Origin: an uncultured Lachnospiraceae bacterium
GTDB lineage: Bacteria > Bacillota > Clostridia > Lachnospirales > Lachnospiraceae
Length of the DNA: 64,000 bases
Direction of reading: 5' to 3'
Assembly (NCBI GenBank): GCA_934438085.1
Contig: CAKSBC010000009.1
Coordinates: 1 to 64,000, forward strand
Made by a program: the position numbers and the translations under genes. Of this stretch, positions 35,046-43,934 are shown in pieces; the stretch's first letter is position 1; each line of letters begins with the position of its first letter. A model generated the notes under the pieces. The model saw only the letters and a program-made list of their open reading frames with translations. It did no database searches and was not told the DNA's origin.

Positions 35046-35256
35046 TATATTTGTTAAGCTTATAGACCTGCCTCTCAGCATAAATGGGCTCACTACTGAA
35101 AATGATGACGGAAGCTACACTATATTTTTAAATTCACATGCTTCCTCGGCTCAGCAGCATGCTGCCTATGAGCATGAGCTTGAGCATATAAACGGTCTTG
35201 ATTTTAAAAAATCTGATGCAGACAAAATCGAGCAGCATACGCATGCTGCCCGTTAG
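35038..35256 (+). CDS. Small HEXXH protein, ImmA/IrrE-like minimal metallopeptidase
   Basis: The ATG at 35038 overlaps the repressor stop and is preceded by GGGAGG 6 nt upstream, giving a 72-residue protein; a longer open frame from 34906 lies inside the repressor gene and has no such site. Its centre reads AAYEHELEHINGLDF (about residues 42-56), an HELEH zinc-protease motif. ImmA/IrrE-type proteases cleave or inactivate XRE repressors. At 72 residues it is about half the usual length, so it may be a minimal form, or need the repressor as partner. Downstream Asp and His residues could complete a metal site. Confidence 0.7.
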   Translation: MPDIFVKLIDLPLSINGLTTENDDGSYTIFLNSHASSAQQHAAYEHELEHINGLDFKKSDADKIEQHTHAAR

Positions 35257-35276
35257 TGTTTTGCTATTCATTTTTT

Positions 35277-35999
35277 TTAAATTCCGGCTGTGATCATTCC
35301 TGCAAAAAACTGCATTATCAGGTTCTGTCTGTAAAGCATTGTAAGCAGCGCATCTCTTGAGATCTGAGTCAATACGAAACTGCAGAATTTATAGGTCGGA
35401 AAGCCGGATATAATAAACATAAATAGCCAGATATAGACTATTCCCTCAAAGAACCCGAATATTCCTCCGAAAAATCCGTCTGCCCACGCTATAAAATGTA
35501 TGCGTCTTAAGCCTTTTGCCAGAGTCATTAGGAGCTTCACCAAAAGTCTTATTAGGATGAAAATGCCTATAAAGCATACTATTTTTGCTGCCAGATCTCC
35601 TATTGCTGCCCCCGCACTCTCAGCTAAAACATTAAGTCCGAGCACATCATAAAGCGGCGAATCAGCCATGCTTATACTTGTGCTTCCGGCGGCTTCACCA
35701 ATGCCCATATTTCCTAAAGCAGCTCCTGCCGCATCTCCTATAAGCTTCATGCCAAGCTCTGATAAAAATTCATTCATTGCCTCGCTGTTCTTTATATAAG
35801 AAAGCACTATCGGATATACCTTTATCTCCACAGCTAAAGTCATTACTACAGAGCAAAGCGACAAAAGCTTTATCATAAAGCCTCGTCTTCCGCCCCACAT
35901 GACCATAAATGCAATAAAGAGTACTGTCGAAAGCAGAACCGCATTATCCTTTATAATAAAAATTAACTCGTCAATTATTTCTTTAAAATCCATATTCAA
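35277..35999 (-). CDS. CvpA-family membrane protein
   Basis: The 240-residue protein has about five membrane segments and the family feature WGGRRGFM near residue 35, followed by ILIRLLVKLLMTLAKGL and a WADGFFGGIFGFFEGIVYI stretch in the C-terminal half. CvpA proteins are linked to colicin V export and envelope integrity in other bacteria. A loop of about 60 residues (70-130) is longer than usual. It lies 63 bp downstream of the large TPR protein, on the same strand. Confidence 0.82.
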   Translation of the reverse strand: MNMDFKEIIDELIFIIKDNAVLLSTVLFIAFMVMWGGRRGFMIKLLSLCSVVMTLAVEIKVYPIVLSYIKNSEAMNEFLSELGMKLIGDAAGAALGNMGIGEAAGSTSISMADSPLYDVLGLNVLAESAGAAIGDLAAKIVCFIGIFILIRLLVKLLMTLAKGLRRIHFIAWADGFFGGIFGFFEGIVYIWLFMFIISGFPTYKFCSFVLTQISRDALLTMLYRQNLIMQFFAGMITAGI

Positions 36000-36062
36000 T
36001 ATCCGTATTATTACGAAGGCTCAGCAGGTCACCCTGTTGAGCCTTTGATATTATGTCTTAAC

Positions 36063-38642
36063 TTAGTTTATAAAATCATCTTCCTTAAGTATGAGACATC
36101 CGTTCTTATCATATTTTGAATGGAACATTCCGGAAATACGCTTTCCGATAGGTGGTTTTTCAGCTCTGTCAGCTGCCTCTTCAATAAGCTGCTCTGCATT
36201 ATTCTTTGTAAGCGGTATGCCTTCCTCCTCCATGAGCTCTATTCTCTCATAGAGTGCCAACATGCTCTTTCCTGTTATGCTGCAGTCTATTTCCGCAGCA
36301 TACTGTGAACAGTACTGGGCGAAGTCATCGATCTCCATCTGCTCATCATCAGATACAGGTGCAACCTCTTTGACATTGCTGAACTTTTCTTTGACCTTGC
36401 CTGCGGAACGCTTCTGAGGCTCCTTCTTTTTTTTCACCTCAGCTTCGTCATAGGCATCGTCATCCTCATAGATATCATCCTCATCATCATAAGGCTCATC
36501 ATCTATATCGTCATAGTCTGAGTCATCGTCATCGATGTCATCATCCTCTTCCGGTTCGTCCGAATAATCCTCATCGTCAGGCTCGTCATCATAGCTTGAA
36601 GCTGCTGCAGCTGCTGCCTTTTTGCTTTCCTTTTCTTCAAATTCCTCATCATCGATATCCGATATATAATCACATATCTCAAAGAGCTCAGGTCTTGCAT
36701 CTTCTATGTTATCAAGGCCTTCCGGCGTATCTATCATAACTACGATAGTTCCGCTTCTGTCGATCCTGATAAAGTTATATATGTCTTCGATAATGTCTCT
36801 GTCAAGCTCTCCGGCATTTTCGATAACGAAATCCTTGCCTCTGATCTTGCTGATTATAGAATCCGTAAAGCCTATCTCATTAAGCTTTGAAGCTGTAGTC
36901 TTAGCTGATGCATGCTGTATTCCGTTTTCCTCATGAATTGCCTTAAGTTCGTCCACGGCAATGTTTAAGCCGTCCTCTACAGTCTCAGCCTCAACTATCA
37001 TGTTGAATTTCTTCATAGCTACCTGACGCGTAACACGCTCTTCTGAAGCATTCTGAAGACTTGCAGCCTCCGGGTTTATTGCCTGTGGATTTTCCGGCTT
37101 ATGTCTTTCCTGTGCCTGCTGCGGTTTATATGCAGGGCGTACATCTTCTGCATGCGCTGCTTCTGAAGGAAGAACATTTTTTTTGATCTCCGGCGCAGTA
37201 CCGTTAAGAGCAGCTTCAACTGCAGCTATCGTAGAGCCTGCCGATAAATCAGCCGCCTGTACTGTTTCTTTTACCGCAGTCTCTGATGCCGCCTGTACTG
37301 CTGCACCGACAGATGCTGCCGCAATATCAGAAACATTTACAGAAGCTGAAGCATTTACCTCTGCCCCTTCCGGCTCTTCAGCTGCAGGCACTTCGGTTTC
37401 CTCTACGACCTTAATATCTCCGGCTCCGAAATCAAATGCCATCTGCTGTCCGTCATCGCTTCCGTCAACATCTGACGCTTCTGATGCTTCAACTGCTTCT
37501 GCTGTATCAGGTGCTGCAGCCTCAACATTCTTAACCGAAGCCGCAAGCGCAGCTCTCTGCATAGCAGCCTGCTGTGCCTCAGCCTTAGCCTTAAGCTCAG
37601 CACTGCGTTCAGCGGCTGCTCTCTCCATATCAGCTCGCTTAGCCTCTTCTGCAGCTTTTAACTCATCTGCTCTTTTAGCTTCTTCTGCAGCTCTCAGCTC
37701 TGCGGCCTTAGCTTCAAGGCGCTGCACATAAGCATTGAACTCTTCGTCTTCATTTTCATATCTTGCAGCTGCAAGTGCATTGCTGTTTCTTATAGCTGCC
37801 TCATCATTAGCAGAAAGTTCTGTGTATTCCTCTGCCGGCTCCTGTTTAAGTGCCGGAACATCATCTCTTCCCGGAGCCTCAGTCATGCCGTATTCTGCAT
37901 ACAGATTTCTTTCTCTGCTCTGTCCTGCGCTTTCTGCATTATTATAAGCATTGCCCTGCTCATAGCCTCTTCCGAATGCGCTTTCCTGCTGCTCTGCATA
38001 GGCAGCATTATCCTGATACTGTTCTGTCATAGCTGAACGCGGATAAAGCACATTCTTCTGCGCATCGGTCAGATCGGTATATCTCATCTTAAGGCGCAGC
38101 GCCTTTACGCTGTAATTACTGTCACCGTAAAGCAGAGCTATTCTGTCGCATGTACGGATACAGTCCTCTATTCGTCCTGCAAACTCATAGGTCGTTGCCA
38201 GCTCATACAGCCATTTTTCATCAGGATCTGCCTGACAGAAAAGCTCCAACGGCTGAAGCTGTCTGTCATAAGGAGCATGCCGTGCTTTCAGTATCATGTA
38301 CTGCAGCACATAGTTCCCTATATCCTCAGGATCCACGGCTCTGAATTCATAATAATAATCTTCAGCCTCGTCAAGACTGCCTGTCCTTACGGCAAGCTCA
38401 GTAAGCTTATATAAAAGTCTTTTTCCGACAGGCGCTCTGTCAAGTGCAAGATGCAGTATTTCTTTTGCTTCTTCCAGCCTGTCATTTTTCTCGAATACCG
38501 TTGCCGCCATAGTCAGAAGATTAGTATTTCTGACACGGTTCCAGTCTATTCCTTCAACGATCTTGAGCGCTGTTAAATAGTCCTCCTCGTGGATCAGTTT
38601 TTTCATCTGTTCCATCTTTAAACTGAATTCGTATTTATCCAT
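36063..38642 (-). CDS. Large TPR protein with coiled-coil and Asp/Glu-rich regions
   Basis: The 859-residue protein has TPR-like helical repeats in about the first 200 residues, an Ala/Glu/Lys-rich coiled coil (about 290-370), an Ala/Val/Glu-rich low-complexity region (370-490), a folded segment (about 535-670), a strongly acidic stretch (about 675-760) and a helical C-terminal end. There is no signal peptide or membrane segment, so it should be cytosolic. It follows recR by 110 bp. No family was recognised for the C-terminal half. Its scaffold-like make-up suggests protein-protein contacts. Confidence 0.7.
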   Translation of the reverse strand: MDKYEFSLKMEQMKKLIHEEDYLTALKIVEGIDWNRVRNTNLLTMAATVFEKNDRLEEAKEILHLALDRAPVGKRLLYKLTELAVRTGSLDEAEDYYYEFRAVDPEDIGNYVLQYMILKARHAPYDRQLQPLELFCQADPDEKWLYELATTYEFAGRIEDCIRTCDRIALLYGDSNYSVKALRLKMRYTDLTDAQKNVLYPRSAMTEQYQDNAAYAEQQESAFGRGYEQGNAYNNAESAGQSRERNLYAEYGMTEAPGRDDVPALKQEPAEEYTELSANDEAAIRNSNALAAARYENEDEEFNAYVQRLEAKAAELRAAEEAKRADELKAAEEAKRADMERAAAERSAELKAKAEAQQAAMQRAALAASVKNVEAAAPDTAEAVEASEASDVDGSDDGQQMAFDFGAGDIKVVEETEVPAAEEPEGAEVNASASVNVSDIAAASVGAAVQAASETAVKETVQAADLSAGSTIAAVEAALNGTAPEIKKNVLPSEAAHAEDVRPAYKPQQAQERHKPENPQAINPEAASLQNASEERVTRQVAMKKFNMIVEAETVEDGLNIAVDELKAIHEENGIQHASAKTTASKLNEIGFTDSIISKIRGKDFVIENAGELDRDIIEDIYNFIRIDRSGTIVVMIDTPEGLDNIEDARPELFEICDYISDIDDEEFEEKESKKAAAAAASSYDDEPDDEDYSDEPEEDDDIDDDDSDYDDIDDEPYDDEDDIYEDDDAYDEAEVKKKKEPQKRSAGKVKEKFSNVKEVAPVSDDEQMEIDDFAQYCSQYAAEIDCSITGKSMLALYERIELMEEEGIPLTKNNAEQLIEEAADRAEKPPIGKRISGMFHSKYDKNGCLILKEDDFIN

Positions 38643-38752
38643 TTTGACTCCTTACAGCATCAATTTTCTTTAATATGAGTAAATGCTTCAAACCCTGATT
38701 TTAGGCTCTTTGCATTTTCGTATATGTCCTGCCGCCGATAGCATTCTTAAAA

Positions 38753-39379
38753 TCAGAGCTCCGTGCGTCCCTTAAGCGCTCTTTCAAGCGTTACCTCATC
38801 AATATTTTCAATATCTCCGCCAACCGGCACTCCGGAAGCGATCCTCGTTATTTTAACAGGAAGCTCCAATGTCCTTATCAGCTTAACTATATACATCGCC
38901 GTGCTCTCTCCTTCAACCGAGGAATTGGTGGCGATTATCACCTCGTCGGCCGTACATTCTCCGTCAGGACCCTGCAGTCTCATCATAAGCTCTCTGAGTC
39001 TTATGTCGTTCGGTCCTATCCCGAGCATCGGTGAAATAGCTCCATGCAGAACGTGATAAACTCCGTCATAGCGGCCTGTTTTTTCGTATGCCGCAAGATC
39101 TCTGGAATTTTCAACGACCATTATCTGTCTTTTGTTGCGCTTTCCGCTTTCGCCGCCTGCACATATAGGACATATTTCACCGTCTGTCACTGTGCAGCAG
39201 CATTTACAGAAATGTACATTGTGTCTAGCCTCGGTCATCGCCTCGGCTATGCCCTTAACATCATCCTCGGGCATTGATATTATATGAAAGGCAAGTCTCT
39301 GTGCGCTCTTTGTGCCTATCCCGGGCAGACTGCGAAACGCCTCGATCAGCCTTCCTATACTTGCTCCGTAATACTCCAA
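38753..39379 (-). CDS. recR: Recombination mediator RecR
   Basis: The 208-residue protein acts with RecF and RecO to load RecA on gapped DNA. It has the N-terminal helix-hairpin-helix (LPGIGTKSAQRLAFHII), the four-cysteine zinc finger (CKCCCTVTDGEICPIC, about residues 57-72) and the Toprim region (IMVVENSRDLAAYE). The length is normal. It ends the conserved dnaX-ybaB-recR order. Confidence 0.97.
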   Translation of the reverse strand: MEYYGASIGRLIEAFRSLPGIGTKSAQRLAFHIISMPEDDVKGIAEAMTEARHNVHFCKCCCTVTDGEICPICAGGESGKRNKRQIMVVENSRDLAAYEKTGRYDGVYHVLHGAISPMLGIGPNDIRLRELMMRLQGPDGECTADEVIIATNSSVEGESTAMYIVKLIRTLELPVKITRIASGVPVGGDIENIDEVTLERALKGRTEL

Positions 39380-39419
39380 CTTAAAGCCTCCGTACCTGGC
39401 AGCTTGTCATGCACATTTA

Positions 39420-39755
39420 TCAGAAGCCGAAGCCGCCGAGCTTTCCGTTCTGACCCTCTGCAGCCTGCTCTATCTTAGCTGCCGCATCATTAAATGCCAG
39501 CATTACAAGCTCTTCAAGAGTCTCCACATCCTCAGGATCACATGCCTCAGGATCGATAGATACCTTTTTCATCTCCTTAAGTCCTGTGAGTGTAATGCTT
39601 ACAGCCCCGCCGCCGGCTGTGCCGGTATACTCGGTCTCAGCCATCAGCTTCTGCTGTTCTTCCATCTGTCTCTGCAGACGCTGTGCCTGCTTTAACATAT
39701 TGTTCATATTGCCGGGCATACCCATTCCGCCCGGAAATCCGCCTCTTTTTGCCAT
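39420..39755 (-). CDS. YbaB/EbfC nucleoid-associated protein
   Basis: The 111-residue DNA-binding protein has a Gly/Met-rich N-terminus (GGFPGGMGMPGNMNNM) followed by the YbaB core (helix from MLKQAQRLQRQMEEQQ, then the GTAGGGAVSITLTGLKEMKK strand region). It lies between dnaX and recR, as in most Firmicutes, and is 40 bp from recR and 30 bp from dnaX. Confidence 0.96.
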   Translation of the reverse strand: MAKRGGFPGGMGMPGNMNNMLKQAQRLQRQMEEQQKLMAETEYTGTAGGGAVSITLTGLKEMKKVSIDPEACDPEDVETLEELVMLAFNDAAAKIEQAAEGQNGKLGGFGF

Positions 39756-39785
39756 TTCATTATCCTCTGTTCTTTAATTTATCTG

Positions 39786-41543
39786 TCAGCCCTCGATGTC
39801 AATGTGAAAATTTATCCTCGAAAGCTCCTCATCCGTCGCACGGTTATTCATGACCTCTATTTCTCCCGGTCTTGCTATCCTTGCGACCATTTTAACTGTT
39901 TCTCCGGTCAGCTGTGCCGCAAGCTCTCTGAGCTTAAGCACACCGTTTTCCTCAATATTCTTAGCGGCAAGCTTATAGTTCATGTTGTTTTTAAATACAA
40001 CTACTATATTGCCGTTTTCTTCCTTCAGAATCGCACCTGCAAACAGCGGTCTGTTTGACGGCATCAGTCTGCCGACAAGCTCTGTCCAATGCTCTCTTAA
40101 TATGTCAATAACATTGCCCGCTTCCGCATCCCTCTGAATAAAATCGTCGGTTTCCGTCGTCTGCTCGTCACGATCCACGCTTTCGCACAGCTGTTCCTCA
40201 GATATAGTCAAACTTTCGCCTTCCGGTGCAGTCTGTCTGTCATAAAGCTCTGCCGGCTTGGCATTTTCCGTTACCTGCCACGGCACGTCATCATTTGCAG
40301 TTGGTTTTGAAGAACTTATTCCTGACGAATATGAATCCGTCTCTGAGCCTGTTCTTAACGCAGGTTTCTGTACCGCAGCTATCCTTGGCTTTCTGATAAT
40401 TGACTCTGTCTCTGTCTGTGCAGCTGCACTCACTGCCGACATTGTACCTTTAGTACACAGCCTTATGATCTCAACCTCAAAAAGAACTCTTTTCTGTGCT
40501 GAAAATCTTGCTCTGTTCGTAAGCTCTGCAAGCGATCCCAATATTGAAACAAGCTCTCGTCTGTCTGTCAGCCCGGCATCATTTTTTGCCTGTTCAAAGC
40601 GCTCAGAGGAAATATCAAGTATATCCTCCTGCCCTTTTTCAATGCTGCCTGCCAGCAGAACATTTCTAAGATACCATATAAAATCATTTATAAGCTGTAT
40701 GATATCAGCTCCTGCATTTATCAGCTCATTTACCGTATGCAATGCATTTTCAGCATCTCTTTCTATGATCTGCCTATATAGCCTTGAAAATACTGACGGA
40801 TCGGCAGCTCCGATTATCTCTAAAACATTGTCATAGGTAAGTCTGTCATTAAAATGATAGGACATGCACTGATCCAGCAGGCTCAGCGCATCTCGCATGG
40901 AACCGTCCGCAGCCTCTGCAATATAGCTTAAAGCCTTATCCTCTGCATCCATGCCTTCTGTCTGTGCTATCATCTTCAGATGCTCGGCAGCGTTTTTTCT
41001 GCTCATACGCCTGAAGTCATAACGCTGACAGCGGCTTAATATAGTCGCCGGAAGCTTCTGCGGATCTGTCGTGGCGAGAATAAATATTACATATGAAGGC
41101 GGTTCCTCCAAGGTCTTAAGCAGGGCGTTAAATGCACCTGTCGAAAGCATGTGTACCTCGTCAATGATGTAGACCTTGTATCGTCCGGTTACCGGCGGAT
41201 ATTCCACCTCATCTCGTATATCTCTTATATTATCTACGCCGTTGTTGGATGCCGCGTCTATCTCGAACACATTCATACTCGTGCCGCTCTTTATGCTCCT
41301 GCATATCTCACACTCGTTGCACGGGTTGCCTCCGTGCTCTTTTGAATGAGGGCAGTTTACGGCTCTTGCCATGATCTTGGCTGCCGAAGTCTTGCCTGTT
41401 CCTCTTGTACCGCAAAAGAGATAGGCATGACCTATCCTTCCTGAACTCACCTGATTTTTAAGTGTCGTCATAACAGCATCCTGACCTACTACATTGTCAA
41501 AGGTCTCCGGACGCCATTTGCGATACAGTGCCTGATATGACAT
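39786..41543 (-). CDS. dnaX: DNA polymerase III tau/gamma subunit
   Basis: The ~585-residue clamp-loader ATPase has Walker A GTRGTGKTSAAK (about residues 45-56), the zinc module CPHSKEHGGNPCNECEIC, Walker B IIDEVHML, and the SRCQRYDF sensor region. The C-terminal part (about 365-585) is variable, as usual. The frame is open from a TTG at 41552, but ATG 41543 gives the family start MSYQALYRKWRP. It leads the dnaX-ybaB-recR unit. Confidence 0.96.
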   Translation of the reverse strand: MSYQALYRKWRPETFDNVVGQDAVMTTLKNQVSSGRIGHAYLFCGTRGTGKTSAAKIMARAVNCPHSKEHGGNPCNECEICRSIKSGTSMNVFEIDAASNNGVDNIRDIRDEVEYPPVTGRYKVYIIDEVHMLSTGAFNALLKTLEEPPSYVIFILATTDPQKLPATILSRCQRYDFRRMSRKNAAEHLKMIAQTEGMDAEDKALSYIAEAADGSMRDALSLLDQCMSYHFNDRLTYDNVLEIIGAADPSVFSRLYRQIIERDAENALHTVNELINAGADIIQLINDFIWYLRNVLLAGSIEKGQEDILDISSERFEQAKNDAGLTDRRELVSILGSLAELTNRARFSAQKRVLFEVEIIRLCTKGTMSAVSAAAQTETESIIRKPRIAAVQKPALRTGSETDSYSSGISSSKPTANDDVPWQVTENAKPAELYDRQTAPEGESLTISEEQLCESVDRDEQTTETDDFIQRDAEAGNVIDILREHWTELVGRLMPSNRPLFAGAILKEENGNIVVVFKNNMNYKLAAKNIEENGVLKLRELAAQLTGETVKMVARIARPGEIEVMNNRATDEELSRINFHIDIEG

Positions 41544-41597
41544 ATCCCACAACTTTCAAGACAATATGCCCATTTTGAGCATTACATAATTATGACA

Positions 41598-41627
41598 ATT
41601 ATAGCACAGGTATGTTATTATTGTCAT
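41598..41627 (-). promoter_or_regulatory. Promoter of dnaX
   Basis: On the minus strand ATGACA (41622-41627) and TATAAT (41598-41603) are 18 bp apart. An 8-bp inverted repeat (41592-41599 with 41620-41627) spans the promoter and could bind a regulator. Confidence 0.6.
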
Positions 41628-41680
41628 GAATATTTGGTGTCCTGCTCATGCAGGTATTATTTTAATAAAGGATCCGTGAA

Positions 41681-42214
41681 ATGACAGCAAAGCTATCCGA
41701 GGAAGAAAAAGCCTCACGCGCAATTCTGCGTAAAAGAACAAAATACATGCGTGCCGCAATAGCCGAGGCAAAAAAGGCTGAAGCCTTGGGAGAGGTGCCT
41801 ATAGGCTGCGTTATCGTAAGAGATGGCCGAATCATTGCCCGCGGCTATAACCGCCGTACAGTTGACAAAAACACTCTGTCTCATGCAGAGATAACTGCCA
41901 TAAATAAGGCCTGTAAAAAAACCGGTGACTGGCGTCTCGAGGAATGTGAGCTGTATGTGACTCTCGAGCCCTGCCCTATGTGCGCAGGTGCTATAGTTCA
42001 GGCCAGAATTCCCACCGTATATATAGGCTGCATGAATCCAAAGGCCGGCTGTGCAGGCTCAGTCATCGATATGTTTCATGAAAACGGATTCAATCATCAG
42101 GTCAATACAGACGTTGGCATCTGCGGTGATGAGTGCAGCAGTCTCATGAAGAATTTCTTTAAGGCATTAAGGCTCGCACATCCTAAAAAAGTGAAATACA
42201 AGGCTCAACAATAA
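41681..42214 (+). CDS. tadA: tRNA adenosine(34) deaminase
   Basis: The 177-residue enzyme makes inosine at the wobble base of tRNA-Arg(ACG). The zinc-binding and catalytic motifs are HAEITAINKA (His and Glu) and PCPMCAGAI (two Cys). A ~25-residue N-terminal extension rich in Lys and Arg precedes the usual start and is odd; the visible context gives no later start with a better site. It overlaps the convergent gene at its 3' end by 32 bp. Confidence 0.95.
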   Translation: MTAKLSEEEKASRAILRKRTKYMRAAIAEAKKAEALGEVPIGCVIVRDGRIIARGYNRRTVDKNTLSHAEITAINKACKKTGDWRLEECELYVTLEPCPMCAGAIVQARIPTVYIGCMNPKAGCAGSVIDMFHENGFNHQVNTDVGICGDECSSLMKNFFKALRLAHPKKVKYKAQQ

Positions 42215-42905
42215 CGTTTTTCACTGCAGGTCTCACTATTTCGGCATATTTTTGCATCTCCTCATCAGAAGGTGTATAAAATGTGCCCGATGCCTGCCCT
42301 CCGATAAACCTGCGCAGGCGATATGTATCTCCGCCGTTTATAAAATCTCTTATTTCCTCAAAATCTCTGTCTGTATGGAAGCCCCCGACTACCGTCGTGC
42401 AAAATTCCCTTTCAACCTCGTCCTCCTCTATGAGCATGGTTTTGCTTTCTTCAAGCTTTTTCCATACTTCATCATCTATCGAGATTCCCGAAGCAAGGCT
42501 ATAGGATGTTCTTCCTGAAAGTATATCGAGCGTAACATACTCCGCTATTCCTTCACAGATGATTTCAAACAGCATGTCAGGTTCCGTACCGTTTGTCTCA
42601 AGCCCGATCTCCATTCCGTAATAGCCCTTTATATGACGCATAACATCCATTATATTGTCATGGATAGTAGGTTCTCCGCCTTTAAATGCAACGATATCCA
42701 CCGTTTTCTGCCTATGCGCAAGATATTCATATAATTCATCGCTATCTGCTTCGAGACATTTCGTATTTACGGCATTGCCAAAAGCCTTTAAAGCTTCTAA
42801 CTCAAACGGACTTTTAAAATTACTTCCCTTCGTATAAACAGTACATACACTTTTTCCGGATCCATTCAGACTTAATTCATTTTTTATCCTGAATATTCTC
42901 TTCAT
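42183..42905 (-). CDS. Radical SAM-like protein lacking the iron-sulfur cysteines (NrdG-like pseudoenzyme)
   Basis: The 240-residue protein aligns with anaerobic ribonucleotide reductase activases (NrdG2 type): it keeps the SAM-binding GGEPT motif (about residues 76-80), the ETNGTEPDML strand (about 103-112) and VTLDI. But the CxxxCxxC cluster motif reads KGSNFKSPFE (26-35), so all three cysteine positions have become Ser, Ser and Glu. It cannot hold the usual [4Fe-4S] cluster there. The frame is intact, so it is probably expressed. It lies 5 bp after rsmA and overlaps tadA convergently. It could bind SAM or a glycyl radical enzyme without catalysis. Confidence 0.75.
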   Translation of the reverse strand: MKRIFRIKNELSLNGSGKSVCTVYTKGSNFKSPFELEALKAFGNAVNTKCLEADSDELYEYLAHRQKTVDIVAFKGGEPTIHDNIMDVMRHIKGYYGMEIGLETNGTEPDMLFEIICEGIAEYVTLDILSGRTSYSLASGISIDDEVWKKLEESKTMLIEEDEVEREFCTTVVGGFHTDRDFEEIRDFINGGDTYRLRRFIGGQASGTFYTPSDEEMQKYAEIVRPAVKNVIVEPCISLF

Positions 42906-42910
42906 AATTA

Positions 42911-43765
42911 TCAGTCGAACAGTCTGTCTGTGAGCTCTGCAAATTCGGAAAGTGAAAGCTTTTCACCTCTTATATCCGCAGTGAGTCCCATCTGTGTAAG
43001 TGTCTGCTCAACCTTTTCTCTGCTGAGGTTAAGCTGCGGTGCATTTTTCAATGCATTGGCAAGAGTTTTTCTTCTCTGTGCAAAGGCAGCTTTTATGACA
43101 GCAAACAGCTTCTTCTCATCCTTTGCCTTTACCGGAGGCTCGGCATAACAGCGAAGTCTTATGACAGCAGAATCAACGCCCGGTCTCGGGATAAAGCAGT
43201 TTGGCGGCACATTTGATATGACCTCTGCCTCAGAACGATACTGCACCGCAAGCGTCAGCGCTCCGTAGTCCTTACCGCCCGGCTTTGCCTGCATACGGTC
43301 TGCAACCTCTTTTTGCACCATTACCGTAATCGACTCTATGCTGAGCCCACTTTCTAAAAGCTGCATGATTATAGGCGTAGTAATATAGTACGGCAGATTT
43401 GCCGCTACCTTTATGCGCTTTTTTTTCTCGCCCATGACCTTATTCAGATCAAGCTTCAGCACATCCTCATTAATAATGCTGTAATTATCATAATCGGAAA
43501 GATTCTCCTCAAGGATAGGGATCATATCCTTATCAATTTCTACCGCTATGACTCTGCCGGCTGCCTCGCACAGAGCCTGAGTCATAGTTCCTATTCCCGG
43601 GCCTATCTCCAGCACAGTATCATCCTTTGTTATTTCGGATCCGGCTATGATGCGGTCAAGGATCCTTCTGTCGATAAGGAAATTCTGTCCGTAGCGCTTT
43701 TTTGCGCTGATTCCGTGCTCTTTTAGGAATTCTATCGTATTTTTTGCTTCTATAAGATTATTCAT
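42911..43765 (-). CDS. rsmA: 16S rRNA dimethyladenosine transferase RsmA/KsgA
   Basis: The 284-residue enzyme dimethylates two adjacent adenines near the 3' end of 16S rRNA. It has the SAM motif LEIGPGIGTMTQAL, the NLPYYITTPI catalytic motif and the C-terminal RNA-binding part. The N-terminal stretch KKRYGQNFL is characteristic of the family. Its start faces the divergent ffs promoter. Confidence 0.97.
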   Translation of the reverse strand: MNNLIEAKNTIEFLKEHGISAKKRYGQNFLIDRRILDRIIAGSEITKDDTVLEIGPGIGTMTQALCEAAGRVIAVEIDKDMIPILEENLSDYDNYSIINEDVLKLDLNKVMGEKKKRIKVAANLPYYITTPIIMQLLESGLSIESITVMVQKEVADRMQAKPGGKDYGALTLAVQYRSEAEVISNVPPNCFIPRPGVDSAVIRLRCYAEPPVKAKDEKKLFAVIKAAFAQRRKTLANALKNAPQLNLSREKVEQTLTQMGLTADIRGEKLSLSEFAELTDRLFD

Positions 43766-43779
43766 ATTTCTCTCTCAAG

Positions 43780-43808
43780 TTGACAAAATCTCTGTCATTT
43801 AATATACT
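43780..43808 (+). promoter_or_regulatory. Promoter of the SRP RNA gene
   Basis: A perfect TTGACA (43780-43785) and TATACT (43803-43808) are 17 bp apart, placing the start of the RNA near 43815. Confidence 0.8.
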
Positions 43809-43814
43809 AAGCAG

Positions 43815-43918
43815 TGCGTCGAGGTCTCACGCGATGGGAATCTGCGAACCGTGTCAGGGTAGGAATACAGCAGCACTAAGCAGACAACTCTCATGTGCCG
43901 TGAATAACCTCGGCGCTT
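43815..43918 (+). ncRNA. ffs: Signal recognition particle RNA, small (4.5S-like) type
   Basis: The RNA folds into one long hairpin whose foot pairs GCGTCGAGGT (43816-43825) with ACCTCGGCGC (43907-43916). Its apical part has the conserved SRP domain IV sequence GTCAGG...GGAA...AGCAGCA (about 43853-43876), which binds Ffh. A T-run follows at 43917-43920. The ~100-nt length is the small bacterial form, without the Alu domain found in Bacillus. Confidence 0.95.
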
Positions 43919-43934
43919 TTTATTTAAATTGTTC

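Noticed and set aside
37183..37731. 182-codon plus-strand frame, Ser/Ala-rich
   Set aside because: It is the antisense shadow of the Ala/Glu-rich low-complexity part of the TPR protein.
40258..40836. 192-codon plus-strand frame inside dnaX
   Set aside because: It is antisense to the dnaX C-terminal half and shows no protein-like motif.
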